From Verrucomicrobiota bacterium (lineage in GTDB: Bacteria; Verrucomicrobiota; Verrucomicrobiia; Chthoniobacterales; Terrimicrobiaceae), in contig JAPLTF010000014.1 of NCBI GenBank assembly GCA_026398275.1, positions 24,713-88,712 of the forward strand: a stretch of DNA of 64,000 nt. Direction: 5' to 3'. The position numbers were made by a program, and so were the translations under genes. Positions 52,894-61,895 of the stretch are shown here, piece after piece (the first letter of the stretch is position 1; each line of letters starts with the position of its first letter). The notes beneath the pieces were generated by a model, which worked only from the letters and a program-made list of their open reading frames with translations, was not told where the DNA came from and ran no database searches.

Positions 52894-53034
52894 ATTGATA
52901 GAAGAATCATCAGGGGGGGGAATAATTATGAATCCGCCTCAACGGTGGTAATCAATCGCGGCGGACTTGGTCAAAATCATTCGCTCCGATTATTGGCGTT
53001 TGCTCTTCACTTGTGGATCAGGTAGCACGCGGGA

Positions 53035-54108
53035 ATGTCGACAACACTTGGATGGCTCGCATCGGAACTCGGGGGGGAACTGCTGGGAAATCCCGAAATA
53101 GAAATCCGCCGTGTCGTCCACCCGTCGCACGCGGAGAACGAGCATGATCTCGCGCTCGTCTATAGCGCGTCTGTCGCCCCGATCGTCAAGGAGCGGGCGG
53201 TGCAGACCGCCATGGTTCCGCTTTCGCCGGATGTCCCAGGAATCCCGAACCAGATCAAAGTGCAGCGCCCCCGGGTCTCGCTGGCCCGGTTGCTGGAGAT
53301 TTTTGCCCGCCCCCCCGTTGTGCCGACCGGCATCCATCCCACCGCGTTTGTTGATCCCGCCTCCGAGATCGCGGCGGACGTCTCGATCGGACCATTGTGC
53401 CGGATCGGGCCGGGCGCGAAGATCGGGGCCGGAACCCGCCTTGTCTCCGGAGTCCAGATCGGGGCGGAGGTCGAGATCGGCTCCGGCTGCCTGCTCTTTT
53501 CAGGCGTGTGCGTCGGGGACCGCGTCCGGATCGGAAACCGGGTGATCATCAAGGCGAATGCGGCGATCGCAAATGACGGCTTCAGTTTCCAGACCGTCGA
53601 GCCCGGAAGCGCCGAGGTGGTCAGAAAGACGGGGAAAGTTCAGCCCACCGAATCCCGCATCCTGCGGATCAATTCCGTGGGGACCGTGGTGATCGGGGAC
53701 GATGTCGAGGTCGGTGCCTGCACGTGCATCGACCGCGCGACGCTGCATGAGACGCGGATCGGCAACGGCACAAAAATCGACAACCTGGTCCAGATCGCCC
53801 ACAATGTTCAGATCGGGGAAAATTGCGTGATCGTCGCGATGGCGGGCATTGCAGGCAGCGCCACAATCGGAAACCGGGTGGTGATCGCGGCCCAGGCGGG
53901 GATTCCCGACCATACGACCGTCGGCGACGACTCCCTGATCATGCCCCAGGCCGGCGTCACCGGCCACCTGCCGGCCCGGTCGTATGTCGGAGGAACCCCC
54001 GCCATGCCGCGAAAGCAGGCGCTGCAGGATCTCATGCAGGTGAAGCGGATCAAAGGACTTGGCAAGAGGATCAAGGAACTCGAAGCGCGCCTCGATCAAA
54101 TGGCCTAG
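53035..54108 (+). CDS. lpxD: UDP-3-O-acylglucosamine N-acyltransferase
   Basis: A 357-residue trimeric left-handed beta-helix acyltransferase, third step of lipid A synthesis. N-terminal uridine-binding domain (residues 1-100) ends at [22 protein letters not shown]; hexapeptide repeats follow; the catalytic His region is [36 protein letters not shown] closes the helix. A C-terminal helix ([18 protein letters not shown]) is typical. Monocistronic, with a mobile-element scar directly behind it. Confidence 0.94.
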   Translation: MSTTLGWLASELGGELLGNPEIEIRRVVHPSHAENEHDLALVYSASVAPIVKERAVQTAMVPLSPDVPGIPNQIKVQRPRVSLARLLEIFARPPVVPTGIHPTAFVDPASEIAADVSIGPLCRIGPGAKIGAGTRLVSGVQIGAEVEIGSGCLLFSGVCVGDRVRIGNRVIIKANAAIANDGFSFQTVEPGSAEVVRKTGKVQPTESRILRINSVGTVVIGDDVEVGACTCIDRATLHETRIGNGTKIDNLVQIAHNVQIGENCVIVAMAGIAGSATIGNRVVIAAQAGIPDHTTVGDDSLIMPQAGVTGHLPARSYVGGTPAMPRKQALQDLMQVKRIKGLGKRIKELEARLDQMA

Positions 54109-54160
54109 TGTAGTCCGCCTTACAGATTGCATATTATAATATTTCTGCTGCTTTTCGTGA

Positions 54161-54325
54161 ATGAGAGTAGCCCCGGCCATCAATCTGAGCATGCAAGAGC
54201 GTCGAAAACTGGAAGCTATCAAACGGGGACGAGCCTCTTCGGTTCGTGCCAAGGAGAGGTCTGCCATAGTGCTTCTTGCTGCCGACGGTCTCCAGAACAG
54301 GGAGATTGCAGATCGCCTGGGCGAA
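54161..54325 (+). pseudogene. IS630-family transposase N-terminal fragment
   Basis: The ORF from ATG 54161 opens with LSMQERRKLEAIKRGRASSV and RSAIVLLAADGLQNREIADRLG, the helix-turn-helix start of IS630/Tc1-type transposases. After about 55 residues the similarity stops and the frame enters DNA antisense to an integrase fragment. The DDE catalytic domain is missing. The AT-rich 50 bases between lpxD and this start may hold the left end of the element. Confidence 0.7.
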
Positions 54326-54643
54326 GATGTCAGGCCAGTGAGCAACGACTTTCGCATGGTAGCCCTCGACTTTCTTGAGTGTCTTCTCCGCCGCATTGCT
54401 GTAGCGGTCCAACTCCTCTTGAGAAAAATCCTCCACCGTTCGGGCCGCCTGCTTGCGCTGGACCTTGAACCCGGTTCTGATGACATCCCGTGCCTCACGC
54501 CTGGCCGACTGGAGGTCGGAGTTTTTCAACTTGTGCCAGACCGGCTTGCCCGCTAGCCTGCACCGGAGATAAAATCCTCCGCTCTTGTAGCGGCAGATGC
54601 CTTCCGCAACCCGTGAAAACCGACTTTCATTCTTCTCGCTCAT
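54325..54643 (-). pseudogene. Integrase/recombinase N-terminal fragment beside tRNA-Thr
   Basis: On the minus strand, MSEKNESRFSRVAEGICRYKSG starts an arm-binding-type domain (FYLRCRLAGKPVWHKLKNSDLQSARREA) of phage-type tyrosine integrases, continuing to EKTLKKVEGYHAKVVAHWPDIF. Similarity ends where the IS630 fragment begins, so no catalytic domain remains. The ATG is about 95 bases from the tRNA gene, a classic integration position. Read with the IS630 piece, this is a decayed integrated element. Confidence 0.6.
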
Positions 54644-54737
54644 TTGCTCCCACCTGCTTTCTCCACTCTCCCAAGTGTGCCCAAAGCATGCGTGTAGAAA
54701 ATGGCGATTCGTAAAGTCGTTGATGCAGAGTAGTCTC

Positions 54738-54809
54738 GCCGACATAGCTCAGTGGTAGAGCAACGGTTTTGTAAACCGTCGGTCCTCGGTTCGAATCCGA
54801 GTGTCGGCT
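54738..54809 (+). tRNA. tRNA-Thr (anticodon UGU)
   Basis: Cloverleaf folds cleanly: acceptor GCCGACA/TGTCGGC, D-arm GCTC..GAGC, anticodon stem ACGGT/ACCGT with loop TTTGTAA (anticodon TGT), five-base variable loop, T-arm CTCGG-TTCGAAT-CCGAG, discriminator T. CCA is not encoded. yebC starts 56 bases downstream and an integrase remnant lies upstream. Confidence 0.95.
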
Positions 54810-54864
54810 CCCCCTCTCAAATGGAATTGCACCCGTGAGGGGAGATGGGTAGGCTGCAATCCCT

Positions 54865-55596
54865 ATGGGAAGACAGTGGTTGCACGCAAAGCGTGAGGTC
54901 GCGAACCTCAAGAAGGGTCAGGTTGTCGGCAAGCTGGTCAAGGAGATGATGGTGGCCGCCAAGCTGGGCGGCCCGGATGTCGAGAGCAACGCGCGGCTGT
55001 TTGCCGTGGTGGAGAAGGCCCGGCGGGCTTCGGTGACGAGGGATGCCATCGAGCGGGCGATCAAGAAAGGAGCGGGGATCGGCGGGGAGAAGCTCGTGCT
55101 CGATCACTTGGTCTTCGAGGGATACGCCCCGCACAAGGTTCCGGTTATCGTCGAGGTTCTCACCGACAACAACAACCGCACGGCCCCGGAGATCCGGGTG
55201 CTCTTCAAGCGCGGCCAGCTCGGCACGCCGGGGAGCAATAAATTTTTATTCGACCATGTCGGGATCGTCGAGGCGCACCATCCGGATGCTGCGACCGACA
55301 TCGAAGCCGCGGCGATCGAGGCCGGCGCGAATGACGTCGTTTCGCTCGCGCATGCCGAGAACGATGACATTCCCGAGGGCGTGACGGGCGCGCGGTTTCT
55401 CACCGAGCGCACGGCAACCGCGGCGGCATCGAAATGGCTGACCGCGAATGGCTGGTCGGTCGTGACCAGCGAGCTCGGCTACGTGGCGAAGCAGTTTCCG
55501 ACATTGTCCGATGAAGACCGCGGCGATGTGGGCGAGTTCCTCCAGGAGCTCGAGGACCACGATGATGTCCACCGCGTCTGGGCTGCCGTGAAATAG
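54865..55596 (+). CDS. yebC: YebC/PmpR family protein
   Basis: A 243-residue protein of the three-domain YebC/TACO1 family. KGQVVGKLVKEMMVAAKLGGPDVESNARL, RRASVTRDAIERAIKKGAG and YAPHKVPVIVEVLTDNNNRTAPEIRVLF are the conserved segments. The N-terminus MGRQWLHAKREVANLK is the variant form in place of MAGHSKWANIKHRK. Family members act as transcriptional regulators or help translation of proline-rich stretches. It is 7 bases before cca, likely one operon. Confidence 0.93.
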   Translation: MGRQWLHAKREVANLKKGQVVGKLVKEMMVAAKLGGPDVESNARLFAVVEKARRASVTRDAIERAIKKGAGIGGEKLVLDHLVFEGYAPHKVPVIVEVLTDNNNRTAPEIRVLFKRGQLGTPGSNKFLFDHVGIVEAHHPDAATDIEAAAIEAGANDVVSLAHAENDDIPEGVTGARFLTERTATAAASKWLTANGWSVVTSELGYVAKQFPTLSDEDRGDVGEFLQELEDHDDVHRVWAAVK

Positions 55597-55603
55597 CCTC
55601 CCG

Positions 55604-56932
55604 ATGGAAGCCACCGCCACGCGGATCGTCCGGCGCCTGCGTGCCGCGGGGCACGAGGCCTATTTCGCGGGCGGATGCGTGAGGGACCGCCTGCTCGGGC
55701 GCGCGGCTCACGACATCGACGTGGCCACCAGCGCCCGCCCGGAGGATGTTCAAAAGCTGTTTCCGCGAACCGTTGCTGTGGGTGCGCAGTTCGGCGTGAT
55801 CGTCGTGCTGGAAGACGGCGCGGAGTTCCAGGTCGCGACGTTCCGGGCCGATGGCGTCTACATCGACGGGCGGCGTCCGGAATCGGTGACGTTCACCACG
55901 GCCGAGGGCGATGCGCATCGGCGGGACTTCACTGTCAACGGGCTTTTCTTCGATCCGATCGAGGGACGGCTGCTGGACTTTGTCGGGGGAGAGGCGGATC
56001 TGAGGGCGGGGATCATCCGCTGCATCGGCGGGCCGGCCGACCGGTTTCGCGAGGACAAGCTGCGGCTGCTGCGGGGCGTCCGCTTTGCGGCCACGCTGGG
56101 ATTTCAGATCGATCCCGCCACATGGACAGCGCTCCGGGAACTCGCAGCCGCGATCACGGATGTCAGCGCGGAGCGGATCCGGGACGAACTCGTGAAAATT
56201 TTCCTCCATCCGTCCCGCGTGCGGGGATTCGACCTGCTCGATGAGTCCGGGCTGCTGGAGATCCTGCTGCCCGAAGTGACCCGGATGAAAGGATGCGAGC
56301 AGCCCCCGGAGTTTCATCCCGAGGGAGATGTCTTTGTGCACACGCGGCTGATGCTTTCGCTGCTGCCGGAGACGGTTTCGATTCCGCTGGTGTTTTCGGT
56401 GCTGCTCCACGACATCGGCAAGCCGCCGACCTGCCAGGTCGATGAGACCGGCCGGATCCGGTTCAACGGACACGAGTCCGCGAGCGCGGCGATGACCGGG
56501 CAGATCTTCGAGCGGCTGCGGTTTTCCAACGCGCAGACCGAGGCGACGGTGGTGTCGGTCAAAAACCACATGGCCTTCAAGGACGTGCAGCACATGCGCG
56601 TCGCGACCCTCAAGCGCTTTCTCGCCCGACCGACGATCGGCGACGAGCTGGAGCTCCACCGGGTCGATTGCCTCGGGTCCCACGGGCTGCTCGACAATTA
56701 CGATTTTCTTCTCGCGAAACAGGAGGAATTTTCGCGCCAGCCGCTGATCCCGCCGCCGCTTGTCACCGGGCGCGACCTGATCGCGCTCGGCTGGAAGCCC
56801 GGTCCGGATTTCAAAAAGATTCTGGATGCCGTGCAGGTCCGTCAGCTGGAGGGCGCGCTGACTTCCCGCGAAGAAGCGACGGACTGGATTGCATCGCAGC
56901 GCGATTTCGTGGAGAAAGGAGATGTCCCATGA
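55604..56932 (+). CDS. CCA tRNA nucleotidyltransferase / poly(A) polymerase family
   Basis: A 442-residue class II nucleotidyltransferase. The NT domain has YFAGGCVRDRLLGRAAHDIDVAT with both catalytic acidic residues, then RRDFTVNGLFFDP, and FREDKLRLLRGVRFAATLGF as nucleobase-interacting motif. An HD domain (LLHDIGKPPTC, HES..) follows. Such proteins add CCA to tRNA 3' ends or, in some lineages, act as poly(A) polymerase. The tRNA gene upstream lacks encoded CCA, so a CCA-adding activity is needed in this genome. Its stop overlaps the next start. Confidence 0.9.
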   Translation: MEATATRIVRRLRAAGHEAYFAGGCVRDRLLGRAAHDIDVATSARPEDVQKLFPRTVAVGAQFGVIVVLEDGAEFQVATFRADGVYIDGRRPESVTFTTAEGDAHRRDFTVNGLFFDPIEGRLLDFVGGEADLRAGIIRCIGGPADRFREDKLRLLRGVRFAATLGFQIDPATWTALRELAAAITDVSAERIRDELVKIFLHPSRVRGFDLLDESGLLEILLPEVTRMKGCEQPPEFHPEGDVFVHTRLMLSLLPETVSIPLVFSVLLHDIGKPPTCQVDETGRIRFNGHESASAAMTGQIFERLRFSNAQTEATVVSVKNHMAFKDVQHMRVATLKRFLARPTIGDELELHRVDCLGSHGLLDNYDFLLAKQEEFSRQPLIPPPLVTGRDLIALGWKPGPDFKKILDAVQVRQLEGALTSREEATDWIASQRDFVEKGDVP

Positions 56933-57810
56933 GCAAACGCCTGGTCCATGTCGCCCGCGATGGCAAAGTCCTCGGCCAGTATCCGCCGGAGCAACTCGCT
57001 GCCCTGATCGATACCGGCCATTTCCTGGACAGCGATCTCTGCTACAGCGAGAACCATCCGATCTGGACTCCGATGCCCCAGTTTCTGAAAAAAATTGAGG
57101 CCCCGAAATATTCGAGAGCACACAAGGATGACAGCCATGCCTCCGAGGTCGGTTATTCCAGGCGCGGCCACCGCTCGAAGAGGAACCTGCCAGTAGTGCT
57201 CTCGGGATGGATCGCCTTTCTGCTGGCGTTGTCGGCCCTGCTCGGCGCGGGCTTCTGGATCGCCGGCCTCTACGCCGAGATCGGTCGCCAGGCCTCGCAG
57301 GTCGCGGAGATGGACAAAACGCTTGTTCAGAAGGAAAAGGAAAACCAGCGCCTGCTTTTCATCTCCCGCGAGGTTGCGGAATCCGGAACCGTCCGCGGAA
57401 GCATCGTGATCCGCAACGAGGCGGGAAAGCGGGTTGCCATGCCGGGCGTTCAGGTTTTTCTCTTTCCCCGGAAAACCATCGAGAGCTACCTTGAGGCCCG
57501 GGCGGCAGATGTCGCGCGGATTCCCGCCGGAACCACCGTGGACGGCAACGAGTTTTTTACCGCCAGCCTTCCCTCGTCGGCGGCGAGCACGACCACCGAT
57601 GCCAGCGGGCGGTTCGAATTTTCCGTGCCCGATCCGGGCGAATATGTGCTTTTTACCCGGATGAACAGCTTCGCGCAGGGCGCCCAGGTGGCGAAGATCT
57701 GGTTTGTGGGCTTCAATTCCCAGGATCCCCTCAACACGCTGGTGCAAATCACTGAGGCCAACAGTGTCCAGCAGTTCGTTCCCAGCCTCATGATCGTCGA
57801 GGGACGCTGA
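56929..57810 (+). CDS. GYF_2-domain membrane protein with carboxypeptidase-regulatory-like C-terminus
   Basis: A 293-residue protein started at ATG 56929, ATGA-overlapping cca and preceded by AAGGAGAT. Residues 1-55 form a GYF_2/DUF4339-like domain (GKVLGQYPPEQLAALIDTGHF..WTPM). A basic linker leads to one transmembrane helix near 90-112 (VVLSGWIAFLLALSALLGAGFWIAG), then a short coiled coil (VAEMDKTLVQKEKENQRLL), then a beta-sandwich region (GTVRGSIVIRNEAGKRVAMPGVQVFLF, DASGRFEFSVPDPGEYVLF). It is probably an inner-membrane protein with a periplasmic sensory or structural domain. Function unknown. Confidence 0.75.
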   Translation: MSKRLVHVARDGKVLGQYPPEQLAALIDTGHFLDSDLCYSENHPIWTPMPQFLKKIEAPKYSRAHKDDSHASEVGYSRRGHRSKRNLPVVLSGWIAFLLALSALLGAGFWIAGLYAEIGRQASQVAEMDKTLVQKEKENQRLLFISREVAESGTVRGSIVIRNEAGKRVAMPGVQVFLFPRKTIESYLEARAADVARIPAGTTVDGNEFFTASLPSSAASTTTDASGRFEFSVPDPGEYVLFTRMNSFAQGAQVAKIWFVGFNSQDPLNTLVQITEANSVQQFVPSLMIVEGR

Positions 57811-57874
57811 GCAACCCACTCAGGGTTGATTCCCATTGGGTCAGAGACCCCGAAGCTTGCTTGGGCTTTGATGC

Positions 57875-57936
57875 TGGAGGGGCGGCCGCCGTGTCGTCCG
57901 CGGATAGCAACGGACCGGACAGAGCCGGTCCCTCCA
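57875..57936. repeat. 62-bp hairpin repeat, third family (TGGAGGG ends)
   Basis: Ends TGGAGGG and CCCTCCA are inverted repeats. The right arm GGACCGG-ACAGAG-CCGGTCC is a perfect hairpin; the left arm is GGGGCGGCCGCCGTG. Not the same sequence as the two nuo families but the same architecture. It lies in the 248-base gap before ctaD. Confidence 0.6.
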
Positions 57937-57940
57937 AATG

Positions 57941-57967
57941 CCTCGGGGCTTGCCCCGAGGTTTCTTT
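57941..57967 (+). terminator. Rho-independent terminator after cca operon
   Basis: CCTCGGGGC-TT-GCCCCGAGG, a perfect 9-bp stem with a 2-base loop, followed by TTTCTTT. It separates the yebC-cca-GYF unit from the oxidase genes. A second palindrome (GGGGAATTCCCC) follows at about 57977. Confidence 0.85.
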
Positions 57968-58058
57968 ACCGCCCTTCGGGGAATTCCCCCAGAAGAAATT
58001 TGTCCTGTGCAGGGAGCGCAGATTGGCTCTATGTTCGTAGGATTCTTGACCAAAATCA

Positions 58059-59822
58059 ATGATTTCCACGACCGCAGATTCCCCCCTTGTTGAGCAATCC
58101 GCGCATTCCCATGTGCAGGAAGGTTTTTTCCGAAAATACCTCTGGACCTTCGATCACAAGATGATCGGCCTCCAGTATTTCTGGACTGCGCTTTTCTTTC
58201 TCTTTGTTGGGGGGGCGCTGGCATTGGCGGTGCGCTGGCAACTCGCGATGCCCGGGACTGAGATTCCGGTGATCGGCCGGTTCCTGCCGCAGACGATCGC
58301 GGTCGACGGGGCGATTGTTCCCGGCGGATACAACATGCTGGTGACGATGCATGCGACGATCATGGTCTTCTTTGTGGTGATGCCGATTTTGATCGGGGCG
58401 TTCGGGAACTACCTGATTCCTCTGCAGATTGGGGCTGGGGACATGGCGTTTCCTTTGCTGAACGAGCTGAGCTACTGGCTTTACGTGGTGTCCGGCTTCG
58501 TGATCCTGGGAGCATTTTTTGCGCCCGGCGGCGCTCCGGGAACCGGCTGGACCGCCTACGCTCCGCTGAGCGCGGTGGCGGCATACAACGGGACGCGGGT
58601 CGGGCAGAGCATGTGGGGGATCGCGATTTTCATCAACGGGCTTTCATCGATCGCAGGCGCGACGAACTACATTACGACGATCGTGAATCTGCGGGCGCCG
58701 GGGATGAAGATGTTCCGCATGCCGCTGACCGTCTGGTCGCTTTTTGTGACGGCGATTCTTCTCGTGCTGGCCGTGCCGGTGCTCTCGGCCGCGGCGGCGA
58801 TGCTCTTTGCGGATCTGAACCTCGGGACGAGCTTCTTCAAGCCGGCCGGCGGAGGGCAGCCGCTTCTCTGGCAGCACCTGTTCTGGTTCTTCGGGCATCC
58901 GGAGGTTTACATCATGATCCTTCCTGCGATGGGGCTAGCCTCCGAGATCATCCCGGTGTTTTCGCGCAAGCCGATCTTCGGCTACAAGGCGATGGTCTAC
59001 GCGATGATGGCGATCGGGGTGCTGGGGTTCATGGTGTGGGGACACCACATGTTCGTGAGCGGGATGAACCTCACGCTCAGCGCGGCCTTCTCGGTCTCTA
59101 CGATGGTGATCGCCGTGCCGTCCGCGATCAAGACCTTCAACTGGCTCGGAACCGTGTGGAGGGGTTCGATCGAATTCAAGACCCCGATGTGCTTCGCGCT
59201 GGCATTCGTGTCGATGTTTGTGATCGGCGGGCTCAGCGGAATTTTCATGGCCTCGACCCCGGTCGACCTGTTCGTCCACCACACGTATTTCATCGTGGCT
59301 CACATCCACTACGTCCTCTTCGGGGGGAGCATCTTCGCGATTTTCGGCGCGGTGTATTTCTGGTTTCCGAAGATGTTCGGGAAGATGCTCAACGAGCCGC
59401 TCGGGAAGCTCCACTTCCTGCTGACGTTCGTGTTTTTCAATATGACGTTCTTTCCGATGCACAACCTCGGCCTCGGCGGAATGATGCGGCGCATCGCGGA
59501 TCCCACGGTTTACGAGCACCTGCGCCAGCTCCAGCCGCTGAACCAGGTCTGCACGATCGGCGCGATGGGGCTCGGCTTCACGACATTCATCTTCATCTGG
59601 AACATCATCTACTCGCTCCGCAATGGGCCGGCCGCCCCCGCCAATCCCTGGCATGCCAACACGCTGGAATGGACGGTGCCCTCGCCTCCGGGACACGGGA
59701 ATTTTCCGCACACGCCCACGGTCTATCACGGGGCCTACGAATACAGCGTGCCGGGGCTGGAGGAGGACTACCTTCCTCAGAACGTGCCCGCTCCCGATCA
59801 TGCGCGGCTGGAATCGCATTAG
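58059..59822 (+). CDS. ctaD: Cytochrome c oxidase subunit I (aa3-type)
   Basis: A 587-residue, 12-helix catalytic subunit of a heme-copper oxidase. The low-spin heme His lies in MHATIMVFF, CuB and cross-linked Tyr in FGHPEVYIMILP (with the Glu of A1-type enzymes), then HH in VWGHHMFVSG, and the two heme ligands in VHHTYFIVAHIHYVLF. The K-channel Lys is in PSAIKTFNW and the D-channel Asp in IGAGDMAFP. A Cys, Met and Pro-rich C-terminus (PNVPAPDHARL-like) ends the protein. Subunit II is not in the window. Confidence 0.95.
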   Translation: MISTTADSPLVEQSAHSHVQEGFFRKYLWTFDHKMIGLQYFWTALFFLFVGGALALAVRWQLAMPGTEIPVIGRFLPQTIAVDGAIVPGGYNMLVTMHATIMVFFVVMPILIGAFGNYLIPLQIGAGDMAFPLLNELSYWLYVVSGFVILGAFFAPGGAPGTGWTAYAPLSAVAAYNGTRVGQSMWGIAIFINGLSSIAGATNYITTIVNLRAPGMKMFRMPLTVWSLFVTAILLVLAVPVLSAAAAMLFADLNLGTSFFKPAGGGQPLLWQHLFWFFGHPEVYIMILPAMGLASEIIPVFSRKPIFGYKAMVYAMMAIGVLGFMVWGHHMFVSGMNLTLSAAFSVSTMVIAVPSAIKTFNWLGTVWRGSIEFKTPMCFALAFVSMFVIGGLSGIFMASTPVDLFVHHTYFIVAHIHYVLFGGSIFAIFGAVYFWFPKMFGKMLNEPLGKLHFLLTFVFFNMTFFPMHNLGLGGMMRRIADPTVYEHLRQLQPLNQVCTIGAMGLGFTTFIFIWNIIYSLRNGPAAPANPWHANTLEWTVPSPPGHGNFPHTPTVYHGAYEYSVPGLEEDYLPQNVPAPDHARLESH

Positions 59823-59853
59823 CCGCTTGCCTGGCTGCTGAAATCCGGCTCGA

Positions 59854-60903
59854 ATGTTTCGCGCAATGGCTGAACCAAGTTCCAGCAAGTCCCTGAAGTG
59901 GCTCCACCTCTGGGCCCTCCTGACCCTCGCGGCCACACTTCTCCTGCTCTGGAGCGGGGGTCTTGTGACCTCGAAAGGCGTGGGCATGTCGGTGCCCGAC
60001 TGGCCGACGACCTACGGCTACAACATGTTTTTGTTCCCGTTTTCGAAATGGGTGGGCGGGATATTTTACGAGCACAGCCACCGGCTGATCGCCTCTGGCG
60101 TGGGGCTGATGACGCTGGTCCTCGCGGTGTGGATCTTTGTTGCAGATCCGCGCCGCTGGGTGAAATTCCTCGGAGCGGCGGCGTTTGTCGCGGTCTGTCT
60201 GCAGGGGTTGCTCGGCGGGCTGAGGGTCACGCTTTACAAGGACGAGCTCGGGATATTTCACGCGCTGCTCGCCCAGTCGTTCCTGTGCGCCATCGGGATT
60301 CTTTCCGTGGCCACGAGCGCAAAATTTTTGCGCGGGGAGTGGGATATTTTCAACCCGGACCCGGTGCTCAGGAACCTGGTGCTGGCGACGACGGTCGTTG
60401 TCTTTTTCCAGCTCGGACTCGGCGCGACGATGCGGCACGAACATGCCGGGCTCTCGATTCCAGACTTTCCGCTGGCCTACGGAAAATGGATTCCCGACAC
60501 CTCGCCGGAAGCGCTGGCCGCGATCAATACCGCGCGGGCCGCTGAGGACCAGGTGCCCACGAACGCCCTGTTCATCTGGGTGCAGATGGCCCACCGCGCG
60601 CTGGCCGCGCTCGTTCTCCTTGGCGTCGTCGCAGTCTATCAAAGGGCGGCGACCGCCTCGCGGCTGCGCTCCACAAAAGCCTGGAGCTCGGTCTGGCTCG
60701 GCATGGTCGTGGTGCAGGCCGCGCTCGGCGCCTGGACGATCTGGTCGAATAAAGCGGCGGACATCGCCACCACGCATATGGCGCTCGGTGCACTGATCCT
60801 CCTGCTCGGCGCGCTGTTTTCCTTCAGGCTCTGCCGGGCCACGGAGGCGGAGCGGTTCCGCTTTCCGGATGTTTCCCCGGCCTTCGCCTCGAGAATCGCA
60901 TGA
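59854..60903 (+). CDS. ctaA: Heme A synthase (COX15/CtaA)
   Basis: A 349-residue, eight-helix membrane enzyme that oxidises heme O to heme A. SVPDWPTTYGYNMF and YEHSHRLIASGVGL in the first half and IPDFPLAYGKWIP with QMAHRALAALVLL in the second half show the internal duplication and its heme His ligands. ATG 59854 or 59866 (MAEPSSSK) could be the start. Coupled to ctaB by ATGA. Confidence 0.92.
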   Translation: MFRAMAEPSSSKSLKWLHLWALLTLAATLLLLWSGGLVTSKGVGMSVPDWPTTYGYNMFLFPFSKWVGGIFYEHSHRLIASGVGLMTLVLAVWIFVADPRRWVKFLGAAAFVAVCLQGLLGGLRVTLYKDELGIFHALLAQSFLCAIGILSVATSAKFLRGEWDIFNPDPVLRNLVLATTVVVFFQLGLGATMRHEHAGLSIPDFPLAYGKWIPDTSPEALAAINTARAAEDQVPTNALFIWVQMAHRALAALVLLGVVAVYQRAATASRLRSTKAWSSVWLGMVVVQAALGAWTIWSNKAADIATTHMALGALILLLGALFSFRLCRATEAERFRFPDVSPAFASRIA

Positions 60904-61784
60904 AATCCGCCACTGCCATCCCCCAGGAAAACTCCGTCGTCGGAGACGTGATGGAGCTGGTGAAGGCGCGGCTTTCGCTGCTGGTCCTGATCACGACGCT
61001 CGTGGGATTCCTGCTCGGCTCGCAGGGGCCGATGAACTGGCTGCTTCTCGCCGCCACGCTGACAGGCACCGCGCTTTGCGCCGGCGGGGCTGCTGCGCTC
61101 AACCAATGGTGGGAGCGCGACCTCGACGCGCTGATGAAGCGCACGCGTGCGCGGCCGCTGCCCGCGCATCGGATGCAGCCGCTCGACGCGCTGCTCTTCG
61201 GGCTGTTCTTCTCGGTGACCGGCGTCGCCATCCTCGGGCTCTTCACGAATCCGCGCGCCGCATTTCTGGCGTTTGCGACCATCGCCATCTACATCCTCGT
61301 CTACACCCCGATGAAGCGTTGGAGCTCGCTCAACACGCTGGTGGGAGCGGTTCCAGGCGCCCTGCCGCCGCTTATCGGCTGGGTCGCGGCGAGGGGCCGC
61401 TACGACCTGGAGGGATGCCTTCTTTTTGCCGTCCTCTGGTTCTGGCAGATGCCGCACTTTCTCGCCATCGCGTGGATGTATCGCGAGGACTATGCGAATG
61501 CCGGCTGCGTGATGATCTCCGGCAACGATCCTCGCGGCGACGTCACATCCCGGCAGGCGCTGCTGTATTCGCTCTGCCTCCTGATCATCACCCTGCTGCC
61601 CGGACTGATCGGGTTCAATTCCCCGCTGTATTTCTTCGCGGCGCTCGCCCTCGGAACCGCGTTCTGCGGGTTTGCGATGAACTTCGTTTTCCATCGCGAC
61701 CGGTCCGCCGCCCGCCGGCTGTTCTTCTGCTCGATCCTCTACCTTCCGGTCCTGCTCGGGGTCCTCGTCGCCACCACCCGATGA
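60900..61784 (+). CDS. ctaB: Protoheme IX farnesyltransferase (heme O synthase)
   Basis: A 294-residue UbiA-type prenyltransferase. The Asp-rich motifs are NQWWERDLDALMKRT (first) and YREDYANAG with the conserved Asp later; the family segment YTPMKRWSSLNTLVGAVPGALPPLIGW is intact. It makes heme O for the oxidase coded alongside. ATGA overlaps with ctaA before and the small peptide after. Confidence 0.94.
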   Translation: MKSATAIPQENSVVGDVMELVKARLSLLVLITTLVGFLLGSQGPMNWLLLAATLTGTALCAGGAAALNQWWERDLDALMKRTRARPLPAHRMQPLDALLFGLFFSVTGVAILGLFTNPRAAFLAFATIAIYILVYTPMKRWSSLNTLVGAVPGALPPLIGWVAARGRYDLEGCLLFAVLWFWQMPHFLAIAWMYREDYANAGCVMISGNDPRGDVTSRQALLYSLCLLIITLLPGLIGFNSPLYFFAALALGTAFCGFAMNFVFHRDRSAARRLFFCSILYLPVLLGVLVATTR

Positions 61785-61891
61785 AAATCTCGAACCTGCG
61801 CCTGATCCTGATGCTCTGGGGATTTGCCCTGGCCCTGGCGGCGACGATCATCTTCCTCATGATCCTCCGGGGTCCAGCCACAGCGCTCTAA
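61781..61891 (+). CDS. 36-residue membrane peptide in oxidase operon
   Basis: Too short for the ORF track as its own entry. ATG 61781 overlaps the ctaB stop (ATGA) and TAA 61889-61891 is 4 bases before ctaE. Product MKISNLRLILMLWGFALALA... is one hydrophobic helix with a basic N-terminus. Size and position fit a small accessory subunit (as in CoxIV-like or CcoQ-type peptides), an inference from context alone. Confidence 0.6.
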   Translation: MKISNLRLILMLWGFALALAATIIFLMILRGPATAL

Positions 61892-61895
61892 AATT

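Noticed and set aside
54161-54556. 131-residue intact regulatory protein
   Set aside because: Only the first 55 residues have similarity, to an IS630 transposase N-terminus; the remainder is antisense to an integrase fragment.
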